Positions 44,436-52,845 are shown, counted from the stretch's first letter. The stretch is 64,000 bases of DNA from an uncultured Lachnospiraceae bacterium (GCA_947630805.1 CANRIV010000010.1:17703-81702), one strand, 5' to 3'. The notes: a model not told the origin generated them from the letters alone. Program-made: numbers and translations.

Positions 44436-45503
44436 ATGTACGTAGAATTAAAAAATATATGCAAAAAATTTGGAGATTACGAAGCTGCAAAAAATATTAA
44501 CTTTGGTATCGAACAGGGAAAACTGGTGGCTCTTTTAGGTCCCAGCGGAAGCGGTAAAACTACGATTTTACGAATGCTTGCCGGTCTCGAGCAACAGGAT
44601 AGCGGCGATGTTATTATCGGGGGAAATGTGGTAAATAACATTCCCGCAAGTCAGAGAGGTATCGGATTTGTTTTTCAAAATTACGCTTTATTCCGCTATA
44701 TGACGGTTTATGACAATATTGCATTCGGTCTGAAAGTGCAAAAAACAGATAAGAAAAAAATCCATGACAGAGTCATGGAACTGATTTCATTAATTGGATT
44801 AGAAGGATTAGAGAAAAGATATCCAAATCAGTTATCCGGTGGTCAGCGTCAGAGAGTAGCTTTTGCACGGGCGATTGCCCCAAGACCTCATCTTTTACTG
44901 TTAGACGAGCCTTTTGCTGCGATTGATGCAAAAGTTCGGAAAGAATTGCGCAGCTGGCTGAAAGAAACAATTCAAAAAGTAGGAATTACCAGTATTTTTG
45001 TTACACATGACCAGGAAGAGGCGGTCGAGGTGGCCGATGACATCATTATCATCAATGAAGGAAAACTGGAACAAAAAGGCTCTCCTGCTGAAATTTACAA
45101 GCATCCGAAAACACCTTTTGTGGCACAGTTTACGGGCACTTCTATCGTGACAGATAATTTATCCGGCTTTAAAGGATTTGACGAAATCCCGCTTGGAAGT
45201 AACGTGATTATCCGCCCGGAATTTGTAGAAGCATTCAAGAGTGACAACCAGAAATTTAAAGAACTGATGAATTTTGCCGAGGAAGGAATTATTGAAAAAA
45301 TCGCTTTTCGCGGAAGTTATCTGGAACTCACTCTACGGGTAAACGATATTCTTCTGACAGCAAACCGCTCCTTAGAACGACGTAATGTATCTATCGGGGA
45401 AAAAATGTGTGTTTTGCTCTATCGTGTATACGTATTTGATGAGACTGGCGCTGAAATACACAAAAACAGTCTGCTGAGAGGAATTGATGTGGAAGCATTA
45501 TAA
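44436..45503 (+). CDS. cysA: Sulfate ABC transporter ATP-binding protein CysA
   Basis: The start at 44436 (MYVELKNICKKFGDYEA) has GGAGG; the track adds seven codons. The 355-residue protein has Walker A GPSGSGKTT, signature LSGGQRQRVAFARAIA, Walker B LLLLDEPFAAIDAKVRKELRSWL (typical of CysA) and the switch His in VTHDQEEA. A C-terminal regulatory TOBE-like domain (about 235-355) contains VIIRPEFVEAF. It is the last gene of the sulfate operon. Confidence 0.95.
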   Translation: MYVELKNICKKFGDYEAAKNINFGIEQGKLVALLGPSGSGKTTILRMLAGLEQQDSGDVIIGGNVVNNIPASQRGIGFVFQNYALFRYMTVYDNIAFGLKVQKTDKKKIHDRVMELISLIGLEGLEKRYPNQLSGGQRQRVAFARAIAPRPHLLLLDEPFAAIDAKVRKELRSWLKETIQKVGITSIFVTHDQEEAVEVADDIIIINEGKLEQKGSPAEIYKHPKTPFVAQFTGTSIVTDNLSGFKGFDEIPLGSNVIIRPEFVEAFKSDNQKFKELMNFAEEGIIEKIAFRGSYLELTLRVNDILLTANRSLERRNVSIGEKMCVLLYRVYVFDETGAEIHKNSLLRGIDVEAL

Positions 45504-45529
45504 TTCATTCTTTATAAAAAAGATTTCGC

Positions 45530-46315
45530 TTAAAAATTCTCTTTTGTTTTTGCCATATCTTTCGACTCAGATAAATCTTTAATAATCTCTCCACTAATAA
45601 TCAGGCCTGCAGCTGCCGGGACGAAAGCAGTGCTTCCCGGCGTCTGCCTTCTTGAATCATGGGATTCTTTTCTCCCGGAACATTGTTGATATTCTGTATC
45701 ACATCTGTTTTTATTTTCATCAATAGGCGTCAGAACTTTTTCCTTGGAATAAACCACCTTTAAGCGTTTTACTCCCCGCTTTTTCAATTCTCTTCTCATC
45801 ACTTTTGCTAGCGGGCATACGGAAGTCTGATAGATGTCTGCCACTTCCAACAGCGTCGGATTGATTTTGTTTCCCGTTCCCATGGAGCTGATAATGGGAG
45901 TCCCTGCTTTCTGAGCCTCCAATACCAGTTGAATTTTTCCCGTCACGGTATCAATCGCATCTACAATATAATCATATTGACTAAAATCAAACCGGGCTGC
46001 CGTTTCCGGAAGATAAAAGGTCTTATCAACATGAATCTTTACATCCGGGTTTATCTCCAGACACCTTTCTCTGGCAACATCTACTTTATATTGACCGATT
46101 GTTTTTCTTGTGGCAATAATCTGCCGATTGAGATTTGTCAGACAGACCTTATCATTATCAATCAAATCTAAAGCACCGATACCGCTGCGCACGAGAGCTT
46201 CCACCACATAACTGCCCACTCCTCCAATGCCAAAAACTGCTACTCTTGCATTAGAAAGCCGTTCCATATTTTCTTTTCCCAATAATAATTGTGTCCTTGC
46301 AAACTGTTCTAACAT
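45530..46315 (-). CDS. tcdA: tRNA threonylcarbamoyladenosine dehydratase (TcdA/CsdL)
   Basis: TcdA is an E1-like enzyme that uses ATP to cyclise the t6A modification at position 37 of tRNAs into ct6A. The 261-residue protein has the ThiF/MoeB-type nucleotide-binding motif GIGGVGSYVVEALVRSG (about 29-45), DNDKVCLTNLNRQ and DAIDTVTGK. A reactive Cys lies in the C-terminal half (TSVCPLAKVMRRELKKRG), as do the two Cys of CDTEYQQC. It is convergent with cysA. ThiF/HesA activities are less likely given the length and motifs. Confidence 0.92.
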   Translation of the reverse strand: MLEQFARTQLLLGKENMERLSNARVAVFGIGGVGSYVVEALVRSGIGALDLIDNDKVCLTNLNRQIIATRKTIGQYKVDVARERCLEINPDVKIHVDKTFYLPETAARFDFSQYDYIVDAIDTVTGKIQLVLEAQKAGTPIISSMGTGNKINPTLLEVADIYQTSVCPLAKVMRRELKKRGVKRLKVVYSKEKVLTPIDENKNRCDTEYQQCSGRKESHDSRRQTPGSTAFVPAAAGLIISGEIIKDLSESKDMAKTKENF

Positions 46316-46377
46316 GAATTCCTATTGCTCCATATCATTATTTTTTATCTCACAGATTTATTTTCTCCTGAAATAAA

Positions 46378-46420
46378 TGTGCAGAATGAAATGATTGAAT
46401 TGAATCTTTCATTCTGCACA
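46378..46420. terminator. Hairpin downstream of the BIG2 gene
   Basis: TGTGCAGAATGAAA and TTTCATTCTGCACA form a perfect 14-base stem around a 15-base loop. On the minus strand only TTTATTTC follows, so it is a moderate terminator or a transcript-stabilising hairpin. Confidence 0.75.
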
Positions 46421-46443
46421 TAACATTTTACTGTATTAAATTA

Positions 46444-47124
46444 TTAATCATCAAACTCATACATAAATTTCTGATTCAGATAATCTTCTACACTTTCCAG
46501 GTAATTTTCTGCTGCATCAATTTTTCTTTCAATCGTTCGATAATTTTTATACGTTGTCTTTCCGAAATCGAATTTGCTTTCCCAAGTGTCGCCCAACCGA
46601 TCCAGTTTCCGGTCAATCGACTCGATTTTTCCTACAAACTGCATATATTGTGTTCTTCTTTCAGGCATTGTACCTGCAAGTTTGACTTTACTGATGTCTG
46701 CCCGAATTGCTTTGGCGCTGTTCTTATAAGATGTAATTTTTTTCTTTGCAGATGTCACACCTTTGTTGCTCTTTTTTGCTTTCTTTACTTTAATCTTATA
46801 TGTGTCTTTAATATTTGTCCCGCTGATTTGCACTGTAATTGTAACTGTGCCTTTCTTTTTTCCTCGAATAAGAGTATCTTCGTTTCTCTTTCTCAGGACC
46901 TTTGCAACTTTTGAATTGCTGCTTTTCCATACAATATTCCAATCGCTTACATCTACATAACCCGGATATATTTCACTGTCCAATTCTATTGTATCGCCAA
47001 CATAAACCGTTTTTGTTCCTCTTATCACAATGCTTCTGGCCCCGGTTGCCGCAAATACCGGTACGCACATGGAACACGTCAAAACAAGAGCTAAAAAAGT
47101 TGCCAATAATGTTCTTTTGTTCAT
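46444..47124 (-). CDS. Secreted protein with a BIG2-like domain and helical C-terminus
   Basis: The 226-residue protein has a signal peptide (cleavage near VFAATG). An Ig-like BIG2-type domain (about 30-118) is seen in VYVGDTIELDSEIYPG, WKSSNSKVAKV, and KKKGTVTITVQISG. A basic linker and about 95 residues that look entirely helical follow (ESIDRKLDRLGDTWES, RTIERKIDAAENYLESVEDYLNQ). The helical part matches no family I know. AGGAGG precedes the ATG. It is probably an adhesin-like or wall-associated protein. Confidence 0.82.
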   Translation of the reverse strand: MNKRTLLATFLALVLTCSMCVPVFAATGARSIVIRGTKTVYVGDTIELDSEIYPGYVDVSDWNIVWKSSNSKVAKVLRKRNEDTLIRGKKKGTVTITVQISGTNIKDTYKIKVKKAKKSNKGVTSAKKKITSYKNSAKAIRADISKVKLAGTMPERRTQYMQFVGKIESIDRKLDRLGDTWESKFDFGKTTYKNYRTIERKIDAAENYLESVEDYLNQKFMYEFDD

Positions 47125-47164
47125 TAAAATACCTCCTATATGATAATTTTTTCTACATAAAGTT

Positions 47165-47193
47165 ATTATACAGTATCAACATATAAAATGCAA
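47165..47193 (-). promoter_or_regulatory. Promoter of the BIG2 protein gene
   Basis: On the minus strand TTGCAT and TATAAT are separated by 17 bases, about 41 bases before the ATG. The -10 box is perfect and preceded by an ACTG extension. Confidence 0.7.
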
Positions 47194-47226
47194 ATTCACA
47201 GTAATTTTATAGGAATATATTTTTTA

Positions 47227-47889
47227 TTAATCATATATGGATTCTACTTCCCATTCTAATATATTGCCTGTACTTGCATCAATCTCGAAATCGTACTCCT
47301 TTTCCTGAAAAACTACCGAGCCTTCATAAGTCTGTCTTCCATCGTCTGAATCCAAATGAATTCTCACATCAGATTCTGACGCTCCTTTTACCTGGTCAAG
47401 CACAATATTTATCGCTTTTTTTCTGCTGATTATGCTATTGCTGTTATTGTTTTTATTATTGCTGATATTAAAATCATTATCGATATCAGAATCTTTTTCT
47501 AAAATATCACCATTGTCTGCTGCGATTGTGTAATCATATTCCCGGTTTCCGACATAAAAATCTACTTCATATTCCTGTCTTCCATCATCCATCTCAAGTC
47601 TGACACGACTTCCTGTCACATCAGATTCCTTCACTCCGGCATCGTTGAATGCAATTTTCTTTGCCTGTTCTTCGGAAATAATACTCTGAGCAGACTGACC
47701 AGCTTTTGTAGTAGAGTCAACAGCACTCTCCTGCAATACTGTGGTTGTCTGTTCTGCGACACTTTCCTGAACTGTCGTGCTTTGTTCCGTTGATGTTGCC
47801 ATCGCACCTTCTTCTTCCGGTGCAGAACACCCGGCCAACATTCCTGCTGCCAACATAGTTGCTGCAAATAAAGAAATATACTTTTTCAT
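47227..47889 (-). CDS. PepSY-domain lipoprotein with two PepSY repeats
   Basis: The start at 47889 (MKKYISLFAATM) follows AGGAGG; the track start is a GTG inside that site. The 220-residue protein has a lipobox GMLAGC, a Ser/Thr/Gln-rich linker and two PepSY domains. They share the pattern seen in SEEQAKKIAFNDAGVKESDVTGSRV...YTIAADNGDILE and SRKKAINIVLDQVKGASESDVRIH...FEIDASTGNILEWE. An Asn-rich linker separates them. PepSY proteins often restrain extracellular peptidases or sense the surface; the exact role is unknown. Confidence 0.9.
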   Translation of the reverse strand: MKKYISLFAATMLAAGMLAGCSAPEEEGAMATSTEQSTTVQESVAEQTTTVLQESAVDSTTKAGQSAQSIISEEQAKKIAFNDAGVKESDVTGSRVRLEMDDGRQEYEVDFYVGNREYDYTIAADNGDILEKDSDIDNDFNISNNKNNNSNSIISRKKAINIVLDQVKGASESDVRIHLDSDDGRQTYEGSVVFQEKEYDFEIDASTGNILEWEVESIYD

Positions 47890-47975
47890 TTTACATACCA
47901 CCTCCTGTTTTTATTGTATCACAATTTTGTGATATAAATACAATATGTAGTTTTAGTTTACCCAAAATTCTTACT

Positions 47976-50159
47976 CTATTTCCCATCACTTATATTTTCC
48001 TTCAGACATTTTTCAAGATTCGCACGAAATGAAATTTGTCTGTTTGTTTTTAAATCATCAAATTTTATCATGTAAGCAGCATTGTCCTCATCCACTTCCA
48101 TAATTGTTCCACATCCGAACACTTTATGTCTGACCCTTTGCCCTACACAAAACCTATTGCCTTCGGTCTCGTCTGACAATAAAAATCTTTTTCTCAAATT
48201 AATATAATCTCTGGCTTCTGCTATAAGACCCTCCTGTGGTTTTTCCGTATACGTAATAAGCTCCTGATTTATGTCCAAAATAAACCGGGATGGATATCTT
48301 GGCGTTCCATCAAAATTTCTTCCTTCAGCCTCTGATAAATATAATCCTTTTTCTGCTCTGGTAATAGCGACAAAAGCCAGTCTGCGCTCCTCTTCCATTC
48401 CTTCCAGTGTATTTGTTTTTCTGGACGGAAAAACGCCTTCGTTCATGCCACACAGAAAAACATACGGAAATTCCAGACCCTTTGCAGCGTGGACAGTCAT
48501 CATTCTGACCTTATCTCCATCCATAACTGTATCACTGTTGGAAAATAATGCAATATGATTCAAATAATGTTCTAATGTACTTTCCTCTCCGCATGTCGTC
48601 TCATATTCATAAACAGATTGCTTTAATTCCGCCAGATTATCCAACCGTTCCTGACTGCCCTCTGTTCGTAACATTTTCTCATATCCACTCTCATCTAAAA
48701 CAAGAGACAAAATCTCCGATATGGAATACTGTTCATAATCTGCATGATATTTTTCAATAAACTTTATAAATTTCTGTGCCTGAGTTCCCCGCCATATTTC
48801 ATCCTGTATATTGCAGATTAACGCATCATAAAGCGAGCAATGATTGCGCTGCGCATATTCCTGTAAAAAACCAATTCTCCGTTGTCCGATATTTCGTTTT
48901 GGCACATTTACAATGCGCAAAAAGGATAAATCATCTTTCAACACAATCATTCTTAAATAAGATATTGCATCTTTAATTTCCATTCTGCTAAAAAACTGTA
49001 CCCCGCTATAAATGTTATAAGGAATTTTCTCTTTTAAAAACGCCTCCTCCACCGTTCTGGTCACATAATGGGCCCTGTATAGTATCGTAATATCCCTGTA
49101 TGGAATACCTTTTTCGGAGAGCTGATGAATCTGTTCTGCAATCCATTCCGCCTCTTTTTTTGCGTTTTTTGCATGATGGCACCAAACCGGGATTCCCGGA
49201 CTTTGCGTGGGAATCAGTTCCTTGCTGATTCGATGAATATTTTTAGCAATCAGAGAATTTGCCACAGACAAAATCTGTGGTGTGGAGCGATAATTTTTCA
49301 TCATCATAATAGTCTTAACATGAGAAAAATTTTGCTCAAACTGTAACAGATATTTTACATTGGCGCCTCTCCATGTATAAATGGTCTGATCCGGATCTCC
49401 TACGATAAACAAATTTTCGTGATAGGCGCACAAAACACACATTAACTGATATTGCAGTCGGTCAATGTCCTGAAATTCATCAATCATTATGTATTCCAGC
49501 CGCTTCTGCCATTTTAATTTTATTTCTTCATTTTGTTCAAAAATATACAGAGAAAATTTAATCAGGTCATTGTAATCTAATCCGAAACATTTCTTCTGTT
49601 GATACAAATATCCGTAAAATATGATATCCTTTGCTCTCGTGGCATGCTCGTACTTTTCTTTTAATGTCTCAAGAGACATCGTAATAACATCAAGATAATA
49701 TTCCGGCTCCAAAAATAATTTCCTTATCTCAATCATATCTCTTGCCTTGCCAAACGTCATATCACGAAGTGTCAGTCCCCGCTCTTCATAAATAATTTTC
49801 AACATAGCATCAATATCTGAATTATCCAAAACCAAAAAATTTTTAGGATATTGCACGGCGTAACTGTCTTCCTGCAGAATAGATACACAGAAGCCATGAA
49901 ATGTATTAATATAACCTGTATCGTTGTCTCCTGTAAGATTATGAATCCGCTGACGCATTTCATTCGCTGATTTATTTGTAAACGTGACGCAGAGGATATT
50001 TCCGGGCATAATGCCTAATTCATTGACCAGATAAGCAAACCGATGGGAAAGAGCACGTGTCTTGCCTGAGCCCGCCCCCGCAATTACCCGGACAAATCCC
50101 TCTGTAGAAGTAACAGCCTCCCGCTGCTCTTCATTTAATCCTTCCAACAAATCTCTCAT
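47976..50159 (-). CDS. PcrA/UvrD-family superfamily 1 DNA helicase
   Basis: The 727-residue protein is a UvrD/PcrA-type 3'-5' helicase. Motif Q and I are LNEEQREAVTS and AGAGSGKTRALSHR. Motif Ia is CVTFTNKSANEMRQR, motif II DEFQDIDRLQYQL, motif III VGDPDQTIYTWRGA, motif IV LMKNYRS in the form MMKNYRSTP, and motif V/VI MTVHAAKGLEFPYVFL and ERRLAFVAITRA. A short tail with a basic end (RVRHKVFGCGTIMEVDEDN) resembles the PcrA C-terminal module. It probably acts in repair or removal of stalled complexes. A LexA-type box at its promoter suggests damage induction. Confidence 0.93.
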   Translation of the reverse strand: MRDLLEGLNEEQREAVTSTEGFVRVIAGAGSGKTRALSHRFAYLVNELGIMPGNILCVTFTNKSANEMRQRIHNLTGDNDTGYINTFHGFCVSILQEDSYAVQYPKNFLVLDNSDIDAMLKIIYEERGLTLRDMTFGKARDMIEIRKLFLEPEYYLDVITMSLETLKEKYEHATRAKDIIFYGYLYQQKKCFGLDYNDLIKFSLYIFEQNEEIKLKWQKRLEYIMIDEFQDIDRLQYQLMCVLCAYHENLFIVGDPDQTIYTWRGANVKYLLQFEQNFSHVKTIMMMKNYRSTPQILSVANSLIAKNIHRISKELIPTQSPGIPVWCHHAKNAKKEAEWIAEQIHQLSEKGIPYRDITILYRAHYVTRTVEEAFLKEKIPYNIYSGVQFFSRMEIKDAISYLRMIVLKDDLSFLRIVNVPKRNIGQRRIGFLQEYAQRNHCSLYDALICNIQDEIWRGTQAQKFIKFIEKYHADYEQYSISEILSLVLDESGYEKMLRTEGSQERLDNLAELKQSVYEYETTCGEESTLEHYLNHIALFSNSDTVMDGDKVRMMTVHAAKGLEFPYVFLCGMNEGVFPSRKTNTLEGMEEERRLAFVAITRAEKGLYLSEAEGRNFDGTPRYPSRFILDINQELITYTEKPQEGLIAEARDYINLRKRFLLSDETEGNRFCVGQRVRHKVFGCGTIMEVDEDNAAYMIKFDDLKTNRQISFRANLEKCLKENISDGK

Positions 50160-50176
50160 TATTTCCCTCCGTTCTC

Positions 50177-50188
50177 GAACGTCTGTTC
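50177..50188. promoter_or_regulatory. LexA (SOS) box GAAC-N4-GTTC at the helicase promoter
   Basis: GAACGTCTGTTC fits the Gram-positive LexA/DinR consensus GAAC-N4-GTTC. It lies directly downstream of the -10 box, over the probable transcription start of the helicase gene, an ideal place for repression. Confidence 0.75.
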
Positions 50189-50192
50189 TTAT

Positions 50193-50221
50193 ATTTTACA
50201 TTGGGAAGCGCTTATCGTCAA
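50193..50221 (-). promoter_or_regulatory. Promoter of the PcrA/UvrD-like gene
   Basis: On the minus strand TTGACG and TAAAAT are separated by 17 bases, about 33 bases before the ATG. Confidence 0.75.
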
Positions 50222-50233
50222 GTAATCTACAAT

Positions 50234-50278
50234 AAAAATTAGCGGTTAGACCGAACTATTGTCTGACCGCTAATTTTT
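50234..50278. terminator. Terminator of the PAS-domain gene
   Basis: AAAAATTAGCGGT-TAGAC pairs with GTCT-GACCGCTAATTTTT. On minus it ends the PAS gene, whose stop codon overlaps the stem; it also separates that gene from the helicase promoter. Confidence 0.88.
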
Positions 50279-50660
50279 ATATTTTATTGAAATTTCCCGT
50301 TTCTCTGTTGCGAGACTCATGCTTTTCATAATATCCAATCAATTTTCCTTTCTCCCGCAGAGCTACCATATAAACATCTTTGTTTTGTTTTTCATTATAA
50401 AAAGTATAAACAATATTATGCTCTACAGAGGCAGCAAACCAATCTAATATCTGTTTTATTTTCGCCTGTGAATCCACATTATGACAATGTAGCAGATTCT
50501 GTCCAATCAGCTTCTTTCCACCTCGTTTTTCATAATTTTTTATTGCTGCCGGATTCATATATATAATTTCATGCTCCAAATTACAGATAACTATAGGATT
50601 TTGATCCTGATCAATAATACTTTGAAAAAAAGACTGTTGCTCTATTTTATTCTTTAACAT
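50277..50660 (-). CDS. Single-domain PAS protein
   Basis: The 127-residue protein is essentially one PAS domain (about 12-115): FFQSIIDQDQNPIVICNLEHEIIYMNPAA, LIGQNLLHCHNVDSQAKIKQIL, and the beta-strand end NKDVYMVALREKGKLIGYYEKHES. This LLHCHN form is a known PAS subtype in Firmicutes. There is no output domain, so it may pass a redox or ligand signal to a partner. An A-rich stretch precedes the ATG and no clear AGGAGG is seen. It is a single gene. Confidence 0.82.
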   Translation of the reverse strand: MLKNKIEQQSFFQSIIDQDQNPIVICNLEHEIIYMNPAAIKNYEKRGGKKLIGQNLLHCHNVDSQAKIKQILDWFAASVEHNIVYTFYNEKQNKDVYMVALREKGKLIGYYEKHESRNRETGNFNKI

Positions 50661-50775
50661 TTTTATTGTCCCCTTGTGTCTTAATACTTATAATATAGCA
50701 ATAACTGTATTTTATTTATTATATAATCATTTCTGCAATTTTTCAAATTGGAAAATCCCTTGCTATATTGATATG

Positions 50776-50803
50776 TTGATATTTTCACTTGACATGGTAT
50801 AAT
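50776..50803 (+). promoter_or_regulatory. Promoter of the glycosyltransferase gene
   Basis: TTGATA and TATAAT are separated by 16 bases, and TGG before the -10 gives an extended -10 element. The transcript would have a leader of about 118 bases. Confidence 0.7.
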
Positions 50804-50816
50804 TATATATTGTAAC

Positions 50817-50880
50817 TTTTGAAACGATACCGGATGACCGTTTCAAAACTTTGCTTCGCAAAGCACGCTCCTCATGGGGC
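50817..50880 (+). promoter_or_regulatory. Structured leader with three successive hairpins
   Basis: The leader folds as TTTTGAAACG/CGTTTCAAAA (10 perfect pairs, 12-base loop), then CTTTGC-TTC-GCAAAG, then GCTCC-TCAT-GGGGC. The last two hairpins form part of a repeat that recurs at 61118-61161. The leader has no T-tract, so it is not a simple terminator. It ends about 45 bases before the glycosyltransferase start. Confidence 0.6.
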
Positions 50881-50887
50881 CGGTTAA
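50848..50887 (+). repeat. Dispersed hairpin repeat, copy 1
   Basis: ACTTTGCTTCGCAAAGCACG followed by CTCCTCATGGGGCCGGTTAAA matches the copy at 61118-61161. The first half is identical. The differences in the second half keep the GCTCC/GGNGC stem (G-U here, A-U there). Confidence 0.75.
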
Positions 50888-50927
50888 ATACAATTTCGAA
50901 ATCTTAGATAAAATAACAGGAGTGAAC

Positions 50928-51964
50928 ATGTTAAAAAAAGTTATTATTGATGATGTCTCACCAAAACTGCGTAAAAAAGAATTTAATGCAGGACCAAAGG
51001 CAAGAAAAGACATCAACACCATATTAGAAGATTATAAAAAAGCATATTTTATTGAAACAAAAAATTTATTGTTGCAGGTAATGCACGGAATTTGGTTAAG
51101 TATTAAATACAGAAATTATGATATCATTGTAATTCAATATCCTTATTATCTTATCAAGCAGATTTATCTTAAAATGATTCATCGTTTATTTAAAAATAAA
51201 CAGACCATTTTGCTCATTCATGATATAGATACTTTAAGATATGGGTTAAACAAAGAACGAATTCAGGAAGAAATTGATGTTATCAATCATTTTAAGATTG
51301 TCATATCACATAACGAAAAAATGAGTCAGTGGCTAAAAGACAATGGATGTCAGAGTCCAATTATCAATATGGAGCTTTTTGATTATTTATGTGAAGATAA
51401 CAGTTCTACCCCCCCTCACACGAAAAAAGTGTTTGCAAGGATGAAATTTCTTTTGCAGGAAATCTTTCAAGAGAAAAAAGTTTATTTCTTTATAACGATT
51501 TCTGGAACAAAAGCCATCTCCGTCTGAAACTGTTTGGTCAGGGTTTGGGGGACAGCGACGAAACTTTATGGGAATATATGGGCAGTTATCCTCCTGACAT
51601 ATTACCTCAATATCTTAATCAGGGATTTGGATTAATATGGGATGGCAACAGCACAGAAAGTTGTGCGGGCGTTATTGGAAATTATCTGAAATATAACAAT
51701 CCACATAAATGTTCTTTATATCTGGCATCAGGAATTCCGGTCATTGTTTGGAAAAAAGCCGCTTTAGCCGATTTCATAAACAAACATAATGCAGGGATTC
51801 TTGTGGAATCCCTGGAAGAAATACCGGAAAAAATCCAAAATCTATCAGAAAAAGAATATATTCAAATGAAAAATAATGCAGAAAAAATATCTTTGAAGTT
51901 GAAAGACGGATACTTTCTTAAAAAGGCTATCCGGACCGCAGAAAAACTTTTGCTAAACAATTAA
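50928..51964 (+). pseudogene. Galactofuranosyltransferase-like glycosyltransferase, frameshifted at a C7 tract
   Basis: The start (MLKKVIIDDVSPKLRKKEFN) has AGGAG. The first frame runs to 51527 and reads as a GT-B N-terminal domain (YDIIVIQYPYYLIKQIYLKM, TILLIHDIDTLRYG). After CEDNSSTPP it loses similarity. The -1 frame then continues without a stop as SFAGNLSREKSLFLYNDF, HLRLKLFGQGLG and on into the track ORF 51545-51964 with FGLIWDGNSTESCAGVIGNYLKYNNPHK, the family C-terminal signature. The break lies at the C7 run 51409-51415; one extra C would restore a 345-codon reading frame. Related enzymes act on cell-surface glycans. It may be switched by slippage, be a pseudogene, or reflect a run-length sequencing error. 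Confidence 0.85.
51409..51415. repeat. C7 homopolymer at the glycosyltransferase frameshift
   Basis: Seven C residues lie exactly where the two frames must join. Length 8 (or 5) puts both halves in one frame; lengths 6 and 7 truncate the protein. Confidence 0.85.
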
Positions 51965-52038
51965 TCTGCTGCAGCCAGAACTATATCGTTTTTCTTGCAC
52001 GGCGGATTCATAATATCATGCAAAAAGTTCCAATTTAT

Positions 52039-52098
52039 AAAAAAATGAGGCGCGCAGCTGTTTTCTAAATCTGTTACCTTTGCGTTGCCTCATTTTTT
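52039..52098. terminator. Bidirectional terminator between glycosyltransferase and cyclophilin-like gene
   Basis: AAAAAATGAGGC and GCCTCATTTTTT form a perfect 12-base stem around a 35-base loop that can pair further. U-tracts on both strands suit the two convergent genes. Confidence 0.85.
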
Positions 52099-52113
52099 AT
52101 TTCGTTTTATTTT

Positions 52114-52845
52114 TTATCTTTTAAAAGTTATCTTCACATCTCTGCTTCCTAAGGTCTGTGCCAGTTCTTCCGGATTTACAATATATCCGATATCTGTATA
52201 GCGGTAGGAAGTAGAAAAACTTTTATAAAATACAACCAGGCAATCCTCCCCGTACAATTTAATATCTCCCAGATTAATTTGTCCCGGATTTTTTGATGCC
52301 GTTTTCAGAGAGTCTTCCAGATAGTAATATTTTTCATTTCCATTCAGTTCCTTCATATCTAATGTAAACGGCATTTTTTTCAACAAACTTTTCCCTGCAT
52401 CGTTATGATATATTTTTGCCTGAAATGTTTTGTCCTTCACTTGAATTTTAATATTTTCCATTTCTGTATTTTCTGACTGTTTCATAACCTTTACTCTGAT
52501 CCATGATTTATATTTTTTTCCGTTTTTCCGAATAGATACTTTTATTTTTGCTGTTCCGGCTTTTTTCGCCTTTAACAAACCTGTTTTATGGATACTCACA
52601 ACTGCTTTTTTTGTGGATTTGAACGTAATTTTGGAGTTTTTGATTTTATGATTGTTGAGATATACTTTCAATTTCCTGCTTTGTCCCGGATTTATGAATA
52701 CCGTTTTTTTCGTTACTACACTGGTCCCATCTTTTAATTCTATTCTGATGTTTCCCGATGCTTCCGTATTCGGATACAAACTAACAAAAATCATGATAAA
52801 TAAAATCACAACAGCAAAACTTATGCTAACTTTCCGATATTTCAT
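52114..52845 (-). CDS. Secreted protein with Ig-like (BIG2-type) and cyclophilin-like domains
   Basis: The likely start is the ATG at 52845 (MKYRKVSISF), eight bases after AAAGG. The 243-residue product has a signal or anchor segment (about 8-27). A basic Ig-like domain (about 40-115) contains FINPGQSRKLKVYLNN and LLKAKKAGTAKIKVSI. A cyclophilin-like-fold domain (about 125-243) contains MENIKIQVKDKTFQAKIYHNDAGKSLLKKMP, PGQINLGDIKLYGEDCLVVFYKSF and YTDIGYIVNPEEL. The fold family (Cyclophil_like2) has no established enzyme activity. It overlaps the end of the DUF3737 gene by 20 bases, so the two are coupled. Confidence 0.88.
   Translation of the reverse strand: MKYRKVSISFAVVILFIMIFVSLYPNTEASGNIRIELKDGTSVVTKKTVFINPGQSRKLKVYLNNHKIKNSKITFKSTKKAVVSIHKTGLLKAKKAGTAKIKVSIRKNGKKYKSWIRVKVMKQSENTEMENIKIQVKDKTFQAKIYHNDAGKSLLKKMPFTLDMKELNGNEKYYYLEDSLKTASKNPGQINLGDIKLYGEDCLVVFYKSFSTSYRYTDIGYIVNPEELAQTLGSRDVKITFKR

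Noticed and set aside
50284-50878. Integron- or phage-like attachment site near the glycosyltransferase leader
   Set aside because: The inverted repeats explain themselves as leader hairpins; no recombinase, target duplication or tRNA gene is near.
51409-51415. Programmed -1 ribosomal frameshift as the explanation for the split glycosyltransferase
   Set aside because: The C7 run is slippery, but no clear downstream pseudoknot or stem at the right distance is visible, so replication slippage or inactivation is the simpler reading; not fully excluded.
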